The position numbers and the translations under genes were made by a program. Under the pieces are notes generated by a model that saw only the letters and a list, made by a program, of their open reading frames with translations, ran no database searches and was not told the DNA's origin. DNA of 64,000 nucleotides from Liolophura sinensis (taxonomy: Eukaryota > Mollusca > Polyplacophora > Chitonida > Chitonidae): the NCBI RefSeq assembly GCF_032854445.1, contig NC_088303.1:23477265-23541264 (forward strand), in the 5' to 3' direction. This document shows positions 22,205-52,580 of the stretch, piece after piece (positions within the stretch are counted from its first letter, which is position 1; each line of letters starts with the position of its first letter).

Positions 22205-25200
22205 GTATCTGGCTATGACATTAACACACACAACCCCAGGCCATGGCACTAACACACACAAGCTCAGGTCATGACACAAACACACACAAGCTCAGGTCAT
22301 GACACTAACACTGACAAGCTCAGGTCATGACACTAAAACACACAAGCTCAGGTCATGAGACAAACACACACAAGCTCAGGTCATGACACAAACACACACG
22401 AGTTCTGGTCATAATACTAACACACAAGCTCAGGTCATGACACTAACACACACAAGCTCAGGTCATGACACTAACACACAAGCTCAGGTCATGACACTAA
22501 CACACACGAGCTCAGGTAATTACAATAACACACACGAGCTCAAGTCATAATATTAACACACACAAGCTCAGGTCATGGCACTAACACAAACAATCTAGGG
22601 TCATGATACAAACACACACAAGCTTACGTCATGTCACAAACACACAGGCTTAGGTCATGACACTAACACACACAAGCTCAGGTTATGACACTAAAACACA
22701 CAAGCTCAGGTCATGGCACTAACACAAACAATCTAGGGTCATGATACAAACACACACAAGCTTACGTCATGTCACAAACACACAGGCTTCGGTCATGACA
22801 CTAACACACACAAGCTCAGGTTATGACACTTACACACACAAGCTCAGGTCATGACACTAACACACCCGAGCTCAGGTCATGATCCTAACACACACAATCT
22901 CAGATCATGACAAAAACACACACAAACTCAGGCCAAGACACAAACACATGCAAGCTCTGGCCATGACACAAGTACACACAAGCTCAGGTCAAGACACAAG
23001 CACATACAAGCTCAGGTCATGACACTAACACACAAAAGCTCAGATCATAACACTAACACACACGAGTTCTAGTCATAACACTAACACACAAGCTGAGGTC
23101 ATGACGCCAACGCACCCGAGCTCAGGCCATGACACTAACACACACAAGCTCAGATCTTGACACAAAAACACACAAGCTGAGGTCATGACACAAACACACA
23201 CAAACTCTGGCCATGTCACAAACACACACAAGCTCAGGTCATTAAACAAGCACATACAAGCTCAGGTCATGACACAAACACACATAAGCTGAAGTCATGA
23301 CACTAACACACACAAGCTCAGGTCATGACACTAACACACTCAAGCTCTGGTCATCACACAAACACACACAAGCTCAGGTCATGATACTAACACACACGAG
23401 CTCTGACCATGACATTAACACACATTAGTTCTGGCTATGACACTAAAACATACACGTTCTGGGCATGGCATTAACACACACAAGTTCTGGCTATGATACT
23501 TACACACACGAGCCCAGGCCATGACACTAACACACACAAACCGAGGCCATGACACTTACACACATGAACACACACAAACCCAGGCCATGCCACTTACACA
23601 CACTAACACACACAAACCCAGGCCATGACACTAACACACACAAACCCAGGTCATGACATTAACACATACTGACACACGCAAACCTACGCCATGACACTGG
23701 CACACACTAACACACGCAAACCTCGACCATGCCATTAAACACACACAAACTCAGCCCATGGCACTAACACACGCAAACCCAGGGGATGACATAAACACAC
23801 ACAAACCTAGGGCATGACACTTAACATATACTGACACACGCAAACCCAGGCCAAGACACTAAACACACACAAACCCAGGCCATGACACTAACACAGACAA
23901 ACCTAGGTCTTAACACTAACACACACAAACCCAGGCCAAGACACTAAACACACACAAACCCAGTCCATGGCACTAACACACACAAACCTAGGCCATGGCA
24001 CTAACACACACAAACCTAGGCCATGGCACTAACACCCACAAACCCAGGACATGGCACTAACACACACAAACCCAGGCCATGACACTAACACACACAAACT
24101 CAGGCCATGACACTAACACACACAAACCAAGGCCCTGACACTGACACATGCAAACCCAGGACATGGCACTAACACACACATACTTAGGCCATGATACTAA
24201 CACACACAAACTCAGGCCATGACACTAACACACACAAACCTAGGCCATGACACTGACACACACAAACCCAGGCCATGACACTAACACAGACAAACCTAGG
24301 CCATAACACTGACACACACAAACCCAGGCCAAGACACTAAACACACACAAACCCAGTCCATGGCACTAACACACACAAACCTAGGCCATGGCACTAACAC
24401 ACACAAACCTAGGCCATGGCACTAACACCCACAAACCCAGGACATGGCACTAACACACACAAACCCAGGCCATGACACTAACACACACAAACTCAGTCCA
24501 TGACACTAACACACACAAACCAAGGCCCTGACACTGACACATACAAACCCAGGACATGGCACTAACACACACAAACCCAGGCCATGACACTAACACACAC
24601 AAACTCAGGCCATGTCACTAACACACACAAACTCAGGCCATGACACTGACACATACAAACTCAGGCCATGACACTAACACCCACAAACTCAGGCCATGGC
24701 ACTAACACACACAAACCCAGGCCATGACACTAACACACACAAACTCAGGCCATGACACTAACACACACAAACCCAGGCCATGACACTAACACACACAAAC
24801 CCAGGCCATGACACTAACACACACAAACTCAGGCCATGACACTAACACACACAAGCTGTGGCCATAGCACTGACACACACAAGCCCAGGCCATGACACTA
24901 ACACCCACAAACCCAGGCCATGACACTAACACACACAAACCCAGGCCATGACACTAACACCCACAAACCCAGGCCATGACATTAACACACACAAACCAAG
25001 GCCATGACACTAACACACACAAACTCAGGCCATGACACTAACACACACAAACCCAGTCCATGAAACTGACACATACAAACCCAGGCCATGGCACTAACAC
25101 ACACAAACCCAGGCCATGACACTAAAAAACACACAAATTCAGCGCATGGCACTATCACACACTAACAGACACAAACCTAGACCATGACACTAACACACAT

Positions 25201-25600
25201 ACACCCAGACCATGACACTGACACATACAAACCCAGGCCATGACACTGACACACACAAACCCAGGTCATGACACAAACACACACTAACACACGCAATCCC
25301 AGGCAGTAACACACGCAAACCCAGGTCATGACACTAACACACACAAACCCAGGCCATGACACTAACACACACAAGCTGTGGCCATAGCACTGACACACAC
25401 AAGCCCAGGCCATGACACTAACACACACAAGCTGTGGCCATAGCACTGACACACACAAGCCCAGGCCATGACACGAACACACACAAACCCAGGCCATGAC
25501 ACCGACACACTTATACCCAAGCCATAACACTGACACACACATGCCCAGGCCATAACACTACCACACATTAGCTCTCGTCATGTCTCTAAAAGATATGAGC
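22205..25600. repeat. 28-bp minisatellite, about 3.4 kb
   Basis: More than 100 head-to-tail units of about 28 bp. The early part reads like 'acactaacacacacaagctc' + 'aggtcatg'; the later part reads like 'acactaacacacacaaaccc' + 'aggccatg'. Larger repeats are visible: a five-unit block of about 141 bp at about 22,564 and 22,706, and a block of about 395 bp near 23,950 and 24,345. It lies in the intron between the second F-lectin exon and the PAN exon. The Cys/Val-rich minus-strand frames are artefacts. Confidence 0.95.
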
Positions 25601-25834
25601 CCTGGCCTTGACACTAATGACACTAACACAGGATCGAGACCCACGGTGTGACGCTTCTCGACTCGCGGGGCCCTTGTTTAAAATTTTAACTTAATTTTTA
25701 ACCACAGTTACTTAAATGAAATGTTATTTTGTATTTTAGTATGTGTTAAGTATATATCTGGATGCCGGCAGCCCAATGCTGTAGTCTGCCTGCCGCGCGA
25801 CAAGTGATTACATCTAACGGCGTCGAGTGATCGA

Positions 25835-26157
25835 CAGTTGGTAGAGCGTCCTCTTCAGGATCAATCCTGGGTCGAGTCACACCTGAGACTTTAAAAGAGG
25901 AAGTTGTAACGTCCTCGCTTGGCGTTCAGCATGAACGGAATAGTGCAACAAATGGTTGACCCGTATCAGAGTAATGGCTCGGGCGAGGTGGCTTACTTGC
26001 CTTCGGTAAGTGGTATCAGTGAAGCAGCGCTAGATAAAAGAGCGGTGGAAATCCGTCTTGCGACAAGGAGGCACATTACATACACCATAAGGACTCATAT
26101 GACTGAAAAATTGTTGAGTATGACGTCAAACCCCAAGCACTCACTCACGCACTCGAG
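25835..26157 (+). mobile_element. tRNA-derived SINE (family 2 variant), complete
   Basis: A tRNA-like head (A box 'gttggtagagcg', B box 'gggtcgagtca') is followed by a central region ('gttgacccgtatcagagtaa', 'tggctcgggcgaggtggctt') and a tail ('atgactgaaaaattgttgag', 'aaccccaagcactcactcac'). A close relative inserted at 49,624-49,947. A short 'tcgagtg' at both sides may be a target-site duplication, but it is not convincing. Confidence 0.8.
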
Positions 26158-26664
26158 TGTTGGAATCCAACCCTACGGCCGTGACTTTTTTTTGTTATTG
26201 CTGGACGATAACATCTGGGGCACCTCCACGGCATGTTGTTAGCGTGCTAGCGCTTCAAAATGAGTCAAGGGTATCTATTCAGTGCGATCGCTTTATATCA
26301 CCACCACGTCTGGACAAACTTGGCCTCTGGAGTCTGTGTAGTCACGCTCGTAAGCTTGTTTAGACTTAGCCTCACCACCGCTGTCCTTGCGAAATTCACT
26401 CAGGCGTTATTTAGAATCATGTTTGGCATACTTTAGATAAAGAGAATGCACGTGTATAAAATATTATTAGAAACAAAAGTTCATAAAGATATTTGTATTT
26501 CTAACAAAATTCCTGCCTCATCACCGTGACTCCTGTGAACTCGGCGTTGTGCAAGATTTCTATGCAAACTTTGTTAATGGTGGCAGTGATGTAAAGCGAA
26601 CGTAGAGAGTGGCGCATGTTCTCTAAGGAATATGAACCTGCAGATGGGGGTTGTATTTTTTCCA

Positions 26665-26768
26665 GGCTGTGGCCACTTTCCTCCCAAAATCATGCAGACC
26701 ACCATCGTATAAGGGAAATAGACTTGACCACGGTGTAAAACAAAAAATCAGATAAATAAATAAAAATA
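26665..26768 (+). mobile_element. SINE family 1, degenerate 3' end
   Basis: 'ggccactttcctcccaaaat', 'accaccatcgtataagggaa' and a terminal 'aaatcagataaataaataaa' resemble the family 1 3' half, heavily diverged. Confidence 0.45.
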
Positions 26769-26887
26769 GTCCCCTTATGGAATGGATGAAATAACGTCGC
26801 TAATATTTCTCTGATCGTTAATTAAGATTTTATCAATTCTGACCAACGGCTATGTCTTCTAAAGGTCTGGTACCTGTTTTATTTCAG

Positions 26888-27129
26888 AGAAGTTTTACTT
26901 GCTAGAGCAGCGAAAGAACAAGAAGTCGAACGGCACAGTTCTGTTCTCGGGTCTCCTCAAGTCAGTGGCCACATGCGTGGCACAGTGCAGCCAGACCAAG
27001 TCCTGTACTTCCATAAACATCAAGACTATTCCCCCGGGCACAGTGCTCTGTGAGCTGAGGACTGACAGTCCTAGCAATGTACTGGACAGTCTGGTGGACG
27101 CCTCGGGCTGGGTACATTATTTCCCCTGA
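26888..27129 (+). CDS. PAN/apple domain, terminal exon of the F-lectin gene
   Basis: A 242-nt exon starting in phase 1 after a 'tatttcag' acceptor and ending in TGA at 27,127-27,129 (79 residues). Spaced cysteines (in 'ATCVAQCSQTKSCTSI' and 'TVLCELRTD') plus 'GTVLFSGLLKSV' and 'GWVHYF' match the PAN_1/apple fold, a small protein- or carbohydrate-binding module of extracellular proteins. It splices in frame from 22,179 (phase 1 donor GTAAGT). The product would be an F-lectin domain followed by a PAN domain, about 230 residues plus a signal peptide. No canonical polyadenylation signal is seen close downstream. The PAN assignment rests on the cysteine pattern only. Confidence 0.75.
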
Positions 27130-27327
27130 AACATTAGCAAATATTCATAAGTAGAATACACTTCCATGAGACAACCACTTCATGTAAGGTAAACCTTTAT
27201 AGCGCAGAAGGCAGTCATATGTTTGAGTCCATAAATTAGGCAAACATCTTTGTTATCGCAGCTTTACTGGATTTAGTGACTATCAAAAACGTTTCTTTTT
27301 TTTACGATTATGCATTTGTTTTTTGTT

Positions 27328-27330
<3 letters not shown>

Positions 27331-27406
<76 letters not shown>
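27331..27406. repeat. (TA)n microsatellite
   Basis: About 75 bp of (TA)n after the lectin gene. 27,130-28,085 otherwise holds only this and a second (AT)n run. Confidence 0.95.
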
Positions 27407-27833
27407 ATTTTAAGAACCTGTGACGTATGATAGGGAATTTTATAATGAGGATATAACATGTTCATGATTGTTTCCCTTACACAATTGATAAACCACCGAC
27501 CACTGACAACTTTAGTGATGAACTTTCCCACATGTACTGATATTATTAGTTACATGGTTACTCAGTGATAGTGTGGTGAGTTTATGTACTCACCAGGTTG
27601 CTCTCGGACCCTTAAATAGCCCTGGTGACACTAATCTACGCTGAGGTAATGAATGACACACGTAAGCTGGGAAGGTAGGTTCAAAGAAGGGAAAGGTCAG
27701 TCAAAGGAGACAACTCTGTGGGTCACGGAAAGCACACATCTGACGTGCACACCTTATTTGTGTAAGACAAGTTGTCTTAAATGAAGAAAGAAGTCCTTCT
27801 TCCCCTATTTTCAAGCTGTATGTTAGATAAGTT

Positions 27834-27835
<2 letters not shown>

Positions 27836-27889
<54 letters not shown>
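27836..27889. repeat. (AT)n microsatellite
   Basis: About 54 bp of (AT)n. The Ile/Tyr-rich minus frame at 27,833-28,060 starts in unique sequence but ends in this repeat and is not a gene. Confidence 0.95.
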
Positions 27890-27892
<3 letters not shown>

Positions 27893-28085
27893 TCTGATGT
27901 ATTCAAGGTATAATTCTAGTCTCTCCAAACCAGACCGTCCTAACCTACCGGTTTTCGGTCTGTCGAAATACCATTCGTATACAAGTGGGAAGTGATGACA
28001 GTTAGCCATTGAACTCTCCGTCTGGAAAAAAAGCCTACGCGGAAGAATACAAATTTTCATTGGTTAAAGTGGGAGTATGTCTTCG

Positions 28086-28464
28086 CTAATATTCATCATC
28101 AAGCAAGAACTGGCAAAAGTGTGGACGGAAGAAGTGCAGTTTGTTCGTTTCCCACTGCTCTTTAATATCCTTGTAAATATCCCCGCTCTCCCGTTTGCGG
28201 GTTTCCTCTTTCCGTATAGCCTTTTCTAATTTATTTAATCTCACGGAACATGGCATGCAGACATAGCCCTCTCCTTTTAACAACGTCAGGGAAGACGAAA
28301 TGGAAAGCGTCCAGGGGCTCCTTAGAAGTCTTACTTTCCGTCGCCAAATCACGCCTTTGAGTTGTCACAACACGATTATTCATTGTGGATACTAGCTGTG
28401 CTAAACAAATTCTACAGTAAACATTGAAATCCACACAATCTTTCCAATTCTTTGGCGTGGCCAT
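28086..28464 (-). pseudogene. Zinc-binding module remnant in two frames
   Basis: A minus-strand frame starting at 28,464 reads 'MATPKNWKDCVDFNVYCRIC'. A second frame reads 'GEGYVCMPCSVRLNKLEKA' and ends at 28,086 with '...FLLDDEY'. The two C-x2-C pairs are the halves expected of one ZAD-like zinc-binding N-terminal module found in many uncharacterised invertebrate proteins, but they lie in different frames with no good splice pair between them. I read it as a frameshifted copy; a sequencing indel is possible. The function of such proteins is not known to me. Confidence 0.45.
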
Positions 28465-29065
28465 CGAATCTCATGATTTTCGTATATAGTGCTATAGGTG
28501 TCTGCACGTGACAACTGTCATTTACCGTATACGACTTCCCGCCAGAAGATAGTAGAGTCGTTTCCATCGGTAGGGCAGGATTATGTTAAATAGCCATGGT
28601 TACGTCTAGCTATTTAATGGCATACAGTAGACGGATGGATAGTAAAGAATATTTTAGCTTGGCCAATTTCATCGGCTACACCTGCTTCATAACAACTTCA
28701 ACCGTATACTGGGGAAGCCCTTGCGTTGGCAATACACCTGAGAGACGGGGGACGTCTTTATTCTGTACACCGCATACTTCTCACTACAGCCTCCTCTCAT
28801 GTTCTTTTGAACTAATGTCAGTGTTAATAACTAATGTGGAATCTGACTGAACCACGAATTATACATATTCATGAAGAAAAGATCAGTTTGAAGAGTTAAT
28901 ATGGATCACTAAATCAAGGTAGATGATGTCAGACATCGCTAGCGTGATTAAATGAAAATATCATTCTCAAGAACCCGTAGAGAAATTACTAGATTTCAGG
29001 CGTCTATGATCTCGTGTATTTTTGTAACAGTTGCAAATAAAAAATTCTCCAGGAGCTATAGACAC

Positions 29066-29216
29066 TTATATCTCGTGTCGCTGTTACATATCTCGTGATG
29101 CTGTCACCTATCTCGTGTTGCTGTCAGCTAGCGTGTTGCCGTCACCTATCTCGTGTTGCTGTCACCTGTCTCGTGTTGCTGTCAGCTAATTGATGTTGCC
29201 GTCACCTATCTCCTGC
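29066..29216. repeat. 20-bp minisatellite
   Basis: About seven units of 'ctcgtgttgctgtcacctat' with small changes. Confidence 0.85.
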
Positions 29217-29759
29217 ATCCAGTGGGAGAAAATCCACAAGTCTCTTGCAGCTGCATAAAAGCCACATATACCATGAAGCTGACATGCAGCTTTTAAGGCC
29301 TGATTAATTTACAGCCACAGTGTACCAGCTAAGGACAAATTCATGCCGCCATGTGACATGTACCAGATATTATATGTTTGTAGTACTTCAATGTTGACAA
29401 AGAAGCTCTCCTACATGTTTCTGCAAACCATAGTCAACACTGTATACTTATCAGATAATTGATTCATGGAACGCTATCTTGCCAAGTCTCAGTAATTTCA
29501 AGTGACTTAATCTTTCAATCTTTTCACAGCCGCTAAAAGGTAGAATATTAGGCCTACATAACGTAAAAAGTAGGTTAAAGGTGTTGGATTTCCGAATGTA
29601 GGATAAACTACAATAAAGCAAAGAATACATAAAGAGAATACAATGACATAGGCCTTGCCTAGGCCTTGCCTGTGGATAAATGGTTTAGGCGTACAAGCTG
29701 TGATTAACGTGGGAGCCTATGTCTGAATTATGGAGTAAAACTGCGATTAAGACTAGAAC

Positions 29760-30310
29760 TTTTACATTCCTAACCATTGCCCTTCAACCTTCCCAAACAT
29801 CACCATCTACCACCTGACTAATCCTCTACCAAAAGACATGTATAATCTTCAACAGTCAACTAAGAAATATATCCAATCGCCTTCAGGCATCTGAAACCTC
29901 TGAAATATTCTGCAGCCATCTCAGACACTGCTAACCTCTTACCTCCTATCAACCCGTTATGATCTTTCTAATATGACACAGACGTGTCATCAATCTACAG
30001 CTGCCTATGACCTAGCTTATGCCATACAGTCACCTAAAACCTTTAATCTCCATCAGTCTTCTACAGCTACACAATCCCTGTTAAGTCTTTTCTTCTGCCT
30101 AAAACATCATCAATCAAACAGTCGCTGAAGAACCCTTCAATCTGCATTAATGACCTCCTCAATCTTCTGCATTTATCTAAAACGCGGTCAATGTCTTAGA
30201 GCCGTGTAATGCTTCGGGAAAATGACTTTGCCAAGGTCCTACACCCGTCTGACATCCATATTTTAACTACGTCCGTCCAAGACCTCACTAATTTTCTGCA
30301 GCCGGATGAC
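29760..30310. repeat. Very degenerate tandem repeat, about 30-bp period
   Basis: Recurring 'ttctgcagccatct', 'aaaacctc' and 'catcaatctt' blocks at about 30-bp spacing on a pyrimidine-rich strand suggest an old decayed minisatellite. No ORF of note. Confidence 0.45.
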
Positions 30311-33300
30311 CCGCTGATGGCATGCAGTGTGGGGAAAGGAGTCTTTAAACTTGTATGCTGTAAGAACCAATAAAATTAACAGAAAATAACGTATCAACTG
30401 ATTCCATGAGGTGCGAGCAAGTAGCCAAACTGAGGTAGAGGAGCTAATTACGACCCCCTCTGGTCATATATCATAGTGTACAATGAGTTATTGTAAAGCC
30501 GTCTTAAGTTTTGGGCATACACAACGTTGTGTCTGGTTTCTGTTTCTTATAAACAATAGCCACATGTAACAGTTTATCTGGTTATTAAATGAGTCATGAA
30601 ATGCTGGATGCATTCTGGAAGTATTCCGAAAGCAGTACCTGTCATGATAATAGTTGTGTCAAAGTCCGCAAGAGAACAATATTGATCACAAACAGCCATA
30701 GTGTTGTCCAAGTCACAACTGGATTTTGATCTGTAACTTGTGAAGCCATGAATAAGGTCTACTGGAAGCCGGTTTGTACTGGACACCGAAATCTCTACTT
30801 TTACCGAGGCACCATGGCCGCTAAAGTCGTACTTTTAATGCCCACATTGTTCAATGCAACGTGGTAAAAAAGTCATGGTTTTCTAGGAAGACGCAGATTT
30901 ACTTTTCGTTTCGGCAGGTACAAAGCTTTTTGTTGAGGTCATCTCCAAATACGTACAGTTAGCCTACGTCATCTAGCCTCGTTTCAATACCAAAGATTAT
31001 GTAGACATACCGACAAAGGCGCTCTCGTGTCATTCTAACCTTGCCATTCTGACGGACGAAACGGCTTTGGTAACCGTCTGTACTCATCGACAAGGGTTGT
31101 TGCCTAACAAAAGGTAGGTATTTAGATTAGGTAATCTTATACTCGTATTTCAGAAATATAGTTTTTCGTGCTTCTGATACCACTAATGTAGGCTCGATAT
31201 CGTTGGCCGACTATGGGCACTTTCAGAAGTTTAAAACTTAGTTTATCCAGGTACCTATTTTTAACTGAAGAATAATCTGATGACATATGCATACTTTCAG
31301 GAAAAGAGAGAAAAACAGGTTATAAATAAAGCGCAATGGATTGAGAATTAGTTTTTGTAGACAGAACTCACTTGTGCGGCTGCATAGGCTCAGACTGTTT
31401 CAGACTTCCTTCACCTATGATCTTGACGGTCATCAAATAATGAAGAATGTTTTTAAATGGTTATAAATTAACATAAATAATAAAAAGAAGTTATTGGTAT
31501 TTTTAATATTGTCACCAGACCGTCATGTATCATGCACGAACATAGACAGTAAGCCCAATAGACCTCCTAAGGTATGCATGCTGTCATACACGTGACGTAC
31601 ATGTATACATCGTCAAAGATAGACCTTTCCGTCGAGCAGGCAGAATTAAAGTACATGGTTTCCAGCAACACAAATATGTGAAAATAAACTAGAAAATACT
31701 ATATCTATATGACCGATATATAATCCAAATGTTTACTCCAGCGAAGACTTTAAAATCGAAAGTATGATAGCCTGAAAAACATGTATATTCAGCTGAAAAT
31801 GAAAATGAAATAGTCTTACTCAATGACACATACAGTATATATTGATGGATTTCGGAGATGTCGGTTTGTTGGGACGCAGATTTGGGATTTTTCGTATATT
31901 TGAGAAAAATTGAAAGGCAAACATAGAAATAACACTTGAAAATTAATCAACTAGTCTCAGGAAAGCAAAAAGATCATTTTGCACACTGTCATGTCTATCA
32001 TAGTCTCCAGCTCTTCTAGCCAACTGCCATATTCCACCAAGCCATGGAGTTATTAGGTATTGTCAAGAACAGATCGATTCATCCTAGAGTGAAGTATAGC
32101 AACCGAAAGATAAGATTTCACCGTGACCAACTTGCTTTATCAACATGCTTTGGTTTAATTCAACTTGTCGAATGACACAAGGTCTTAAACAATTGTCCAA
32201 AGAAATAAAACATTGTTACAGTTCGTCTCCCTCAGTACAGCTCAGTACAGTGACGGTGTCCATAACATGAGACAGGACAAGAGCTCCACGAGTAGCTGGC
32301 CTTGTATATTCCCGTACAACGACGATGGTATGACTCCAGCGTCAGATAACACAGAGATTATCTTCATCTGATAAGCTCAGTATTCTGAAAAATACACAGA
32401 AACAAACACATTAAGAATTTGTATTGACAATTACACACAATATACACACATTTGCAACGCGTTAAATGAATTAAATATCATTGACCAATAAACAATTATT
32501 TTTAAATATTATAAATATCACAATAAAACTAGATAGTTTCTAAATCTAATGTTCACTTTAAAATACAACTACGTGCACTTTGATTGAACACCTTTTACGG
32601 TCTCGATATAAATATAGCACAATACAAGTATGAACAAAGTTGTCACTCTAAGAATCACATTAAAATACTACATCAGACAGTAATTAGAAAATTTCAGTTC
32701 ATGTAAAATTGTTTGAGTAATTTCAGCTTAAGAATATAGAAATGCATTTATCACTGCTGCAGAGTTAACATCCAAACTTTACAATCAAGTAATGCACCGA
32801 GTGCTAATTAATTCACACTTTTATGCAATACTTGTATAGACAATACATGTATTGTTCATCAAATACCATCAACCAAACCTATCATAAATCAAGACATTTA
32901 AAGAACAAGATTTTTCTCTCATTTTGATAACTATAATTTAGACATAAGCCACAAGCACAACTACGCACATTTGTATAAAATGTAAACACACAAAAACCCT
33001 AAACCCCTAACTCCATAATGGAATATTCCAGAGTTTCTCATCTACAACATGCGGATAAATTCAAATAGTTTAAAACTGTCAGTGACCAGATTTTCAAATC
33101 GATTTAATACATTCTATACTAGATTCGCTCTCAATTCCGCACACAGTTCAGAACAAAATTATTTTCAGTTTACACAAATTCATCACCCCTACCGATAATG
33201 GACTGGATCGGCCTGTTTAGCGCGTAGTTGAAACCAAAAAATGTGACGAAAAAGTACATGTTTCAACTTTGTCACACGCTAATGGTGGACTATAAACTAA

Positions 33301-34233
33301 AGATAAACAATAGATGAAGAGTGAATATTTCTAAAGCTGGAGAACTGTACAGAATCTGTGTGGCTTCTTGTCTCCCCCAGGCACAGGTGAACACACTAAA
33401 AACATGCTCGGATACCTGGACTGCGCGAGGCAGGGAGCATTCAATGTACCTTCAGATGACTAGTTCATTAGACAATTATATAGGCATATATCGGGAGCAG
33501 TTAGTTTTAGATTTTAACAATACATGGGCTGATGTAAACTACATTGTACAGAGAGTGTTAAAATGACATTAAATGCCATCTCAGGCCTACACGACATAGT
33601 TTATTTATTTATTTAAACGGATGGGTAGAGACTTTATTTTCAGTCTGGTTTGGTAAGTTTTGTAAGTTATGTTCACTTATATTTAACTTGCATGACTTTC
33701 AGTGAGGGCAATCCATAGTATAATTAAGACGCACAACATGGAGACCAGAGTAGCGACAGTGTTATGGATGAGAGAAAAACCAGAGCAGCAACGACAGTGT
33801 AATAAGTCATTAGCTCTATGTAGTACTCTAATTCTTAAACCTTTTCACATGTTTGCAAGGTGTTTATTCAAGCTTATACTGAAGGCACTATTCGGTGTAA
33901 AATTGGCCAACCTAACCAACATAATTTTTTTCTCCAAACTCAAATTAAAAATGCATATAAATTCCACCGAAAGTTACTCTTTCATATGCGAAAAGGTTGA
34001 GGAATTAGGGTTAGTCTATGTGACTGCTCGCTAGTAGTAGTACAAAAAACTTTCTTAAATTTTATTCGGACGAAATGACCATTGATTGTTTAAATCAATT
34101 GTAATATTTATGTCCATAAAGTTCTATTAATTAACAGGAAAAGAGTGGAAGATTTCGGAAAACATTAAACGAAAATTGTCTTTCCCTGGCATTTACGTCA
34201 ACAAAAGCTTCCAGTGATTAACTGCCGAGAGTC
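30311..34233. other. Gene-free interval upstream of MIB2-like gene
   Basis: AT-rich sequence with short ORFs only (30,574-30,786; 33,321-33,566; 33,702-34,034), none with a recognisable domain. It must contain the promoter and any 5' UTR of the MIB2-like gene starting at 34,234, but I cannot identify a promoter element with confidence. Confidence 0.5.
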
Positions 34234-51246
<17,013 letters not shown>

Positions 51247-52580
51247 AAGTTGTCAACGATGTGTAGCCCTCCAGTACTGTTTGATATGGTCATCTTAAAC
51301 ATCGACTAATACTAAAGTGTTACATACAAGTGTGATCGATCAAGCCTGAGCCATGTAATCTGTCAGACAGCTGGTTGTGATGATTTATACATTCATGTTA
51401 TGAGGAGCACGTGGTTTCTTGGAAACAACCATTCAATCAGAAAAGGTGATCATCAGTCCGTTTTTGATAAGTGTTTAAAATGAATCACAAATAGGCCTAT
51501 AAAATAAGCTCCTGTTTATTAGGAAGAAATATATACCGCTAATATAAATAATAATTTGCGTGTTTTTTCCATTTGGCTTTTCGTCCACGTGTTCGCGGGA
51601 TTTCATTGCTTGTTAAGCATGTAGGCCTACCTTTGTTAAGTACCTGGGTATTGGCAAAGGTAGGGCTATCTAGATCCAGGCCTACATGGGGTTCATCTGG
51701 CTGTGGGTGTCGTGTTTGTACGGTTTCAGGGATGGATTGCTTTTCAAATATATTTTCTTTATTATGCACACAAATGTATCTATTTTGTGTTCAAAATGTC
51801 TTGTGTTTACCGTTTGGTAGTTAGTGTGCGGTAAATCCGGTGTTGAATCCCGAATTTGGTCATACCCAAAACTTTCACATTGGTAATCTTGACAAGAACA
51901 AAAAAAAAAGGGAAAAAACAAAACTAAAAAAACCCCGAACAGCAGAAAACAAGAAAACGTTATCTTGTGTCCCTGCACGTTGTATGTGTAGCCTATACAT
52001 GTTTCCAGGTGAAATACTGCCTCGTAAATTTACCTCAGTCTGGGTTTGTTCATGTAAATATTTGAACAGTATAGCAAATTACACGACATGTAGCACAATG
52101 GCTGGAACAGAATTAGGAAAAAAAAAACTCAACATGACAGTTCTCGCAGTCTCAGAAACTCCCAGGAACCCCAAGACTCCCAGGAACTCTCCCAGTCACT
52201 AAACCCAACGCTGCCCCAAGACACCTAACAGGACACCTTCCTGTCACTGAATACAACACAGTCTCAGTCACCCCACAACACCTCCCGGTCACTGAACCTA
52301 ACACTTTGTTTCACTCCGTCCAAAACCCTAACGCTCAGACACCAGATCCAATCATGAGATCTAGGATTCACTGGATATAGGCATTTCCAGAGGAGGTTTA
52401 CTTAACAGAACTATCATTAACAGGGATTACACTTCTTTGATACAACACGCATGGTGCTAAAGACTATCACCTGTTTCGATCCAGCGACCCCAGCCTGGCA
52501 TCTTATCGCCTGCTGTACACCTCAACCCTTTAGTTTACCATTTGGCAAACCTGTTTCCCTCCTAAATAGGCATGTATGTG

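Noticed and set aside
25177-25542. Cys/Val-rich minus-strand ORFs that look like a secreted cysteine-rich protein
   Set aside because: They are translations of the 28-bp minisatellite.
22205-25600. CRISPR-like array
   Set aside because: Units are contiguous with no unique spacers and the context is eukaryotic; it is a minisatellite.
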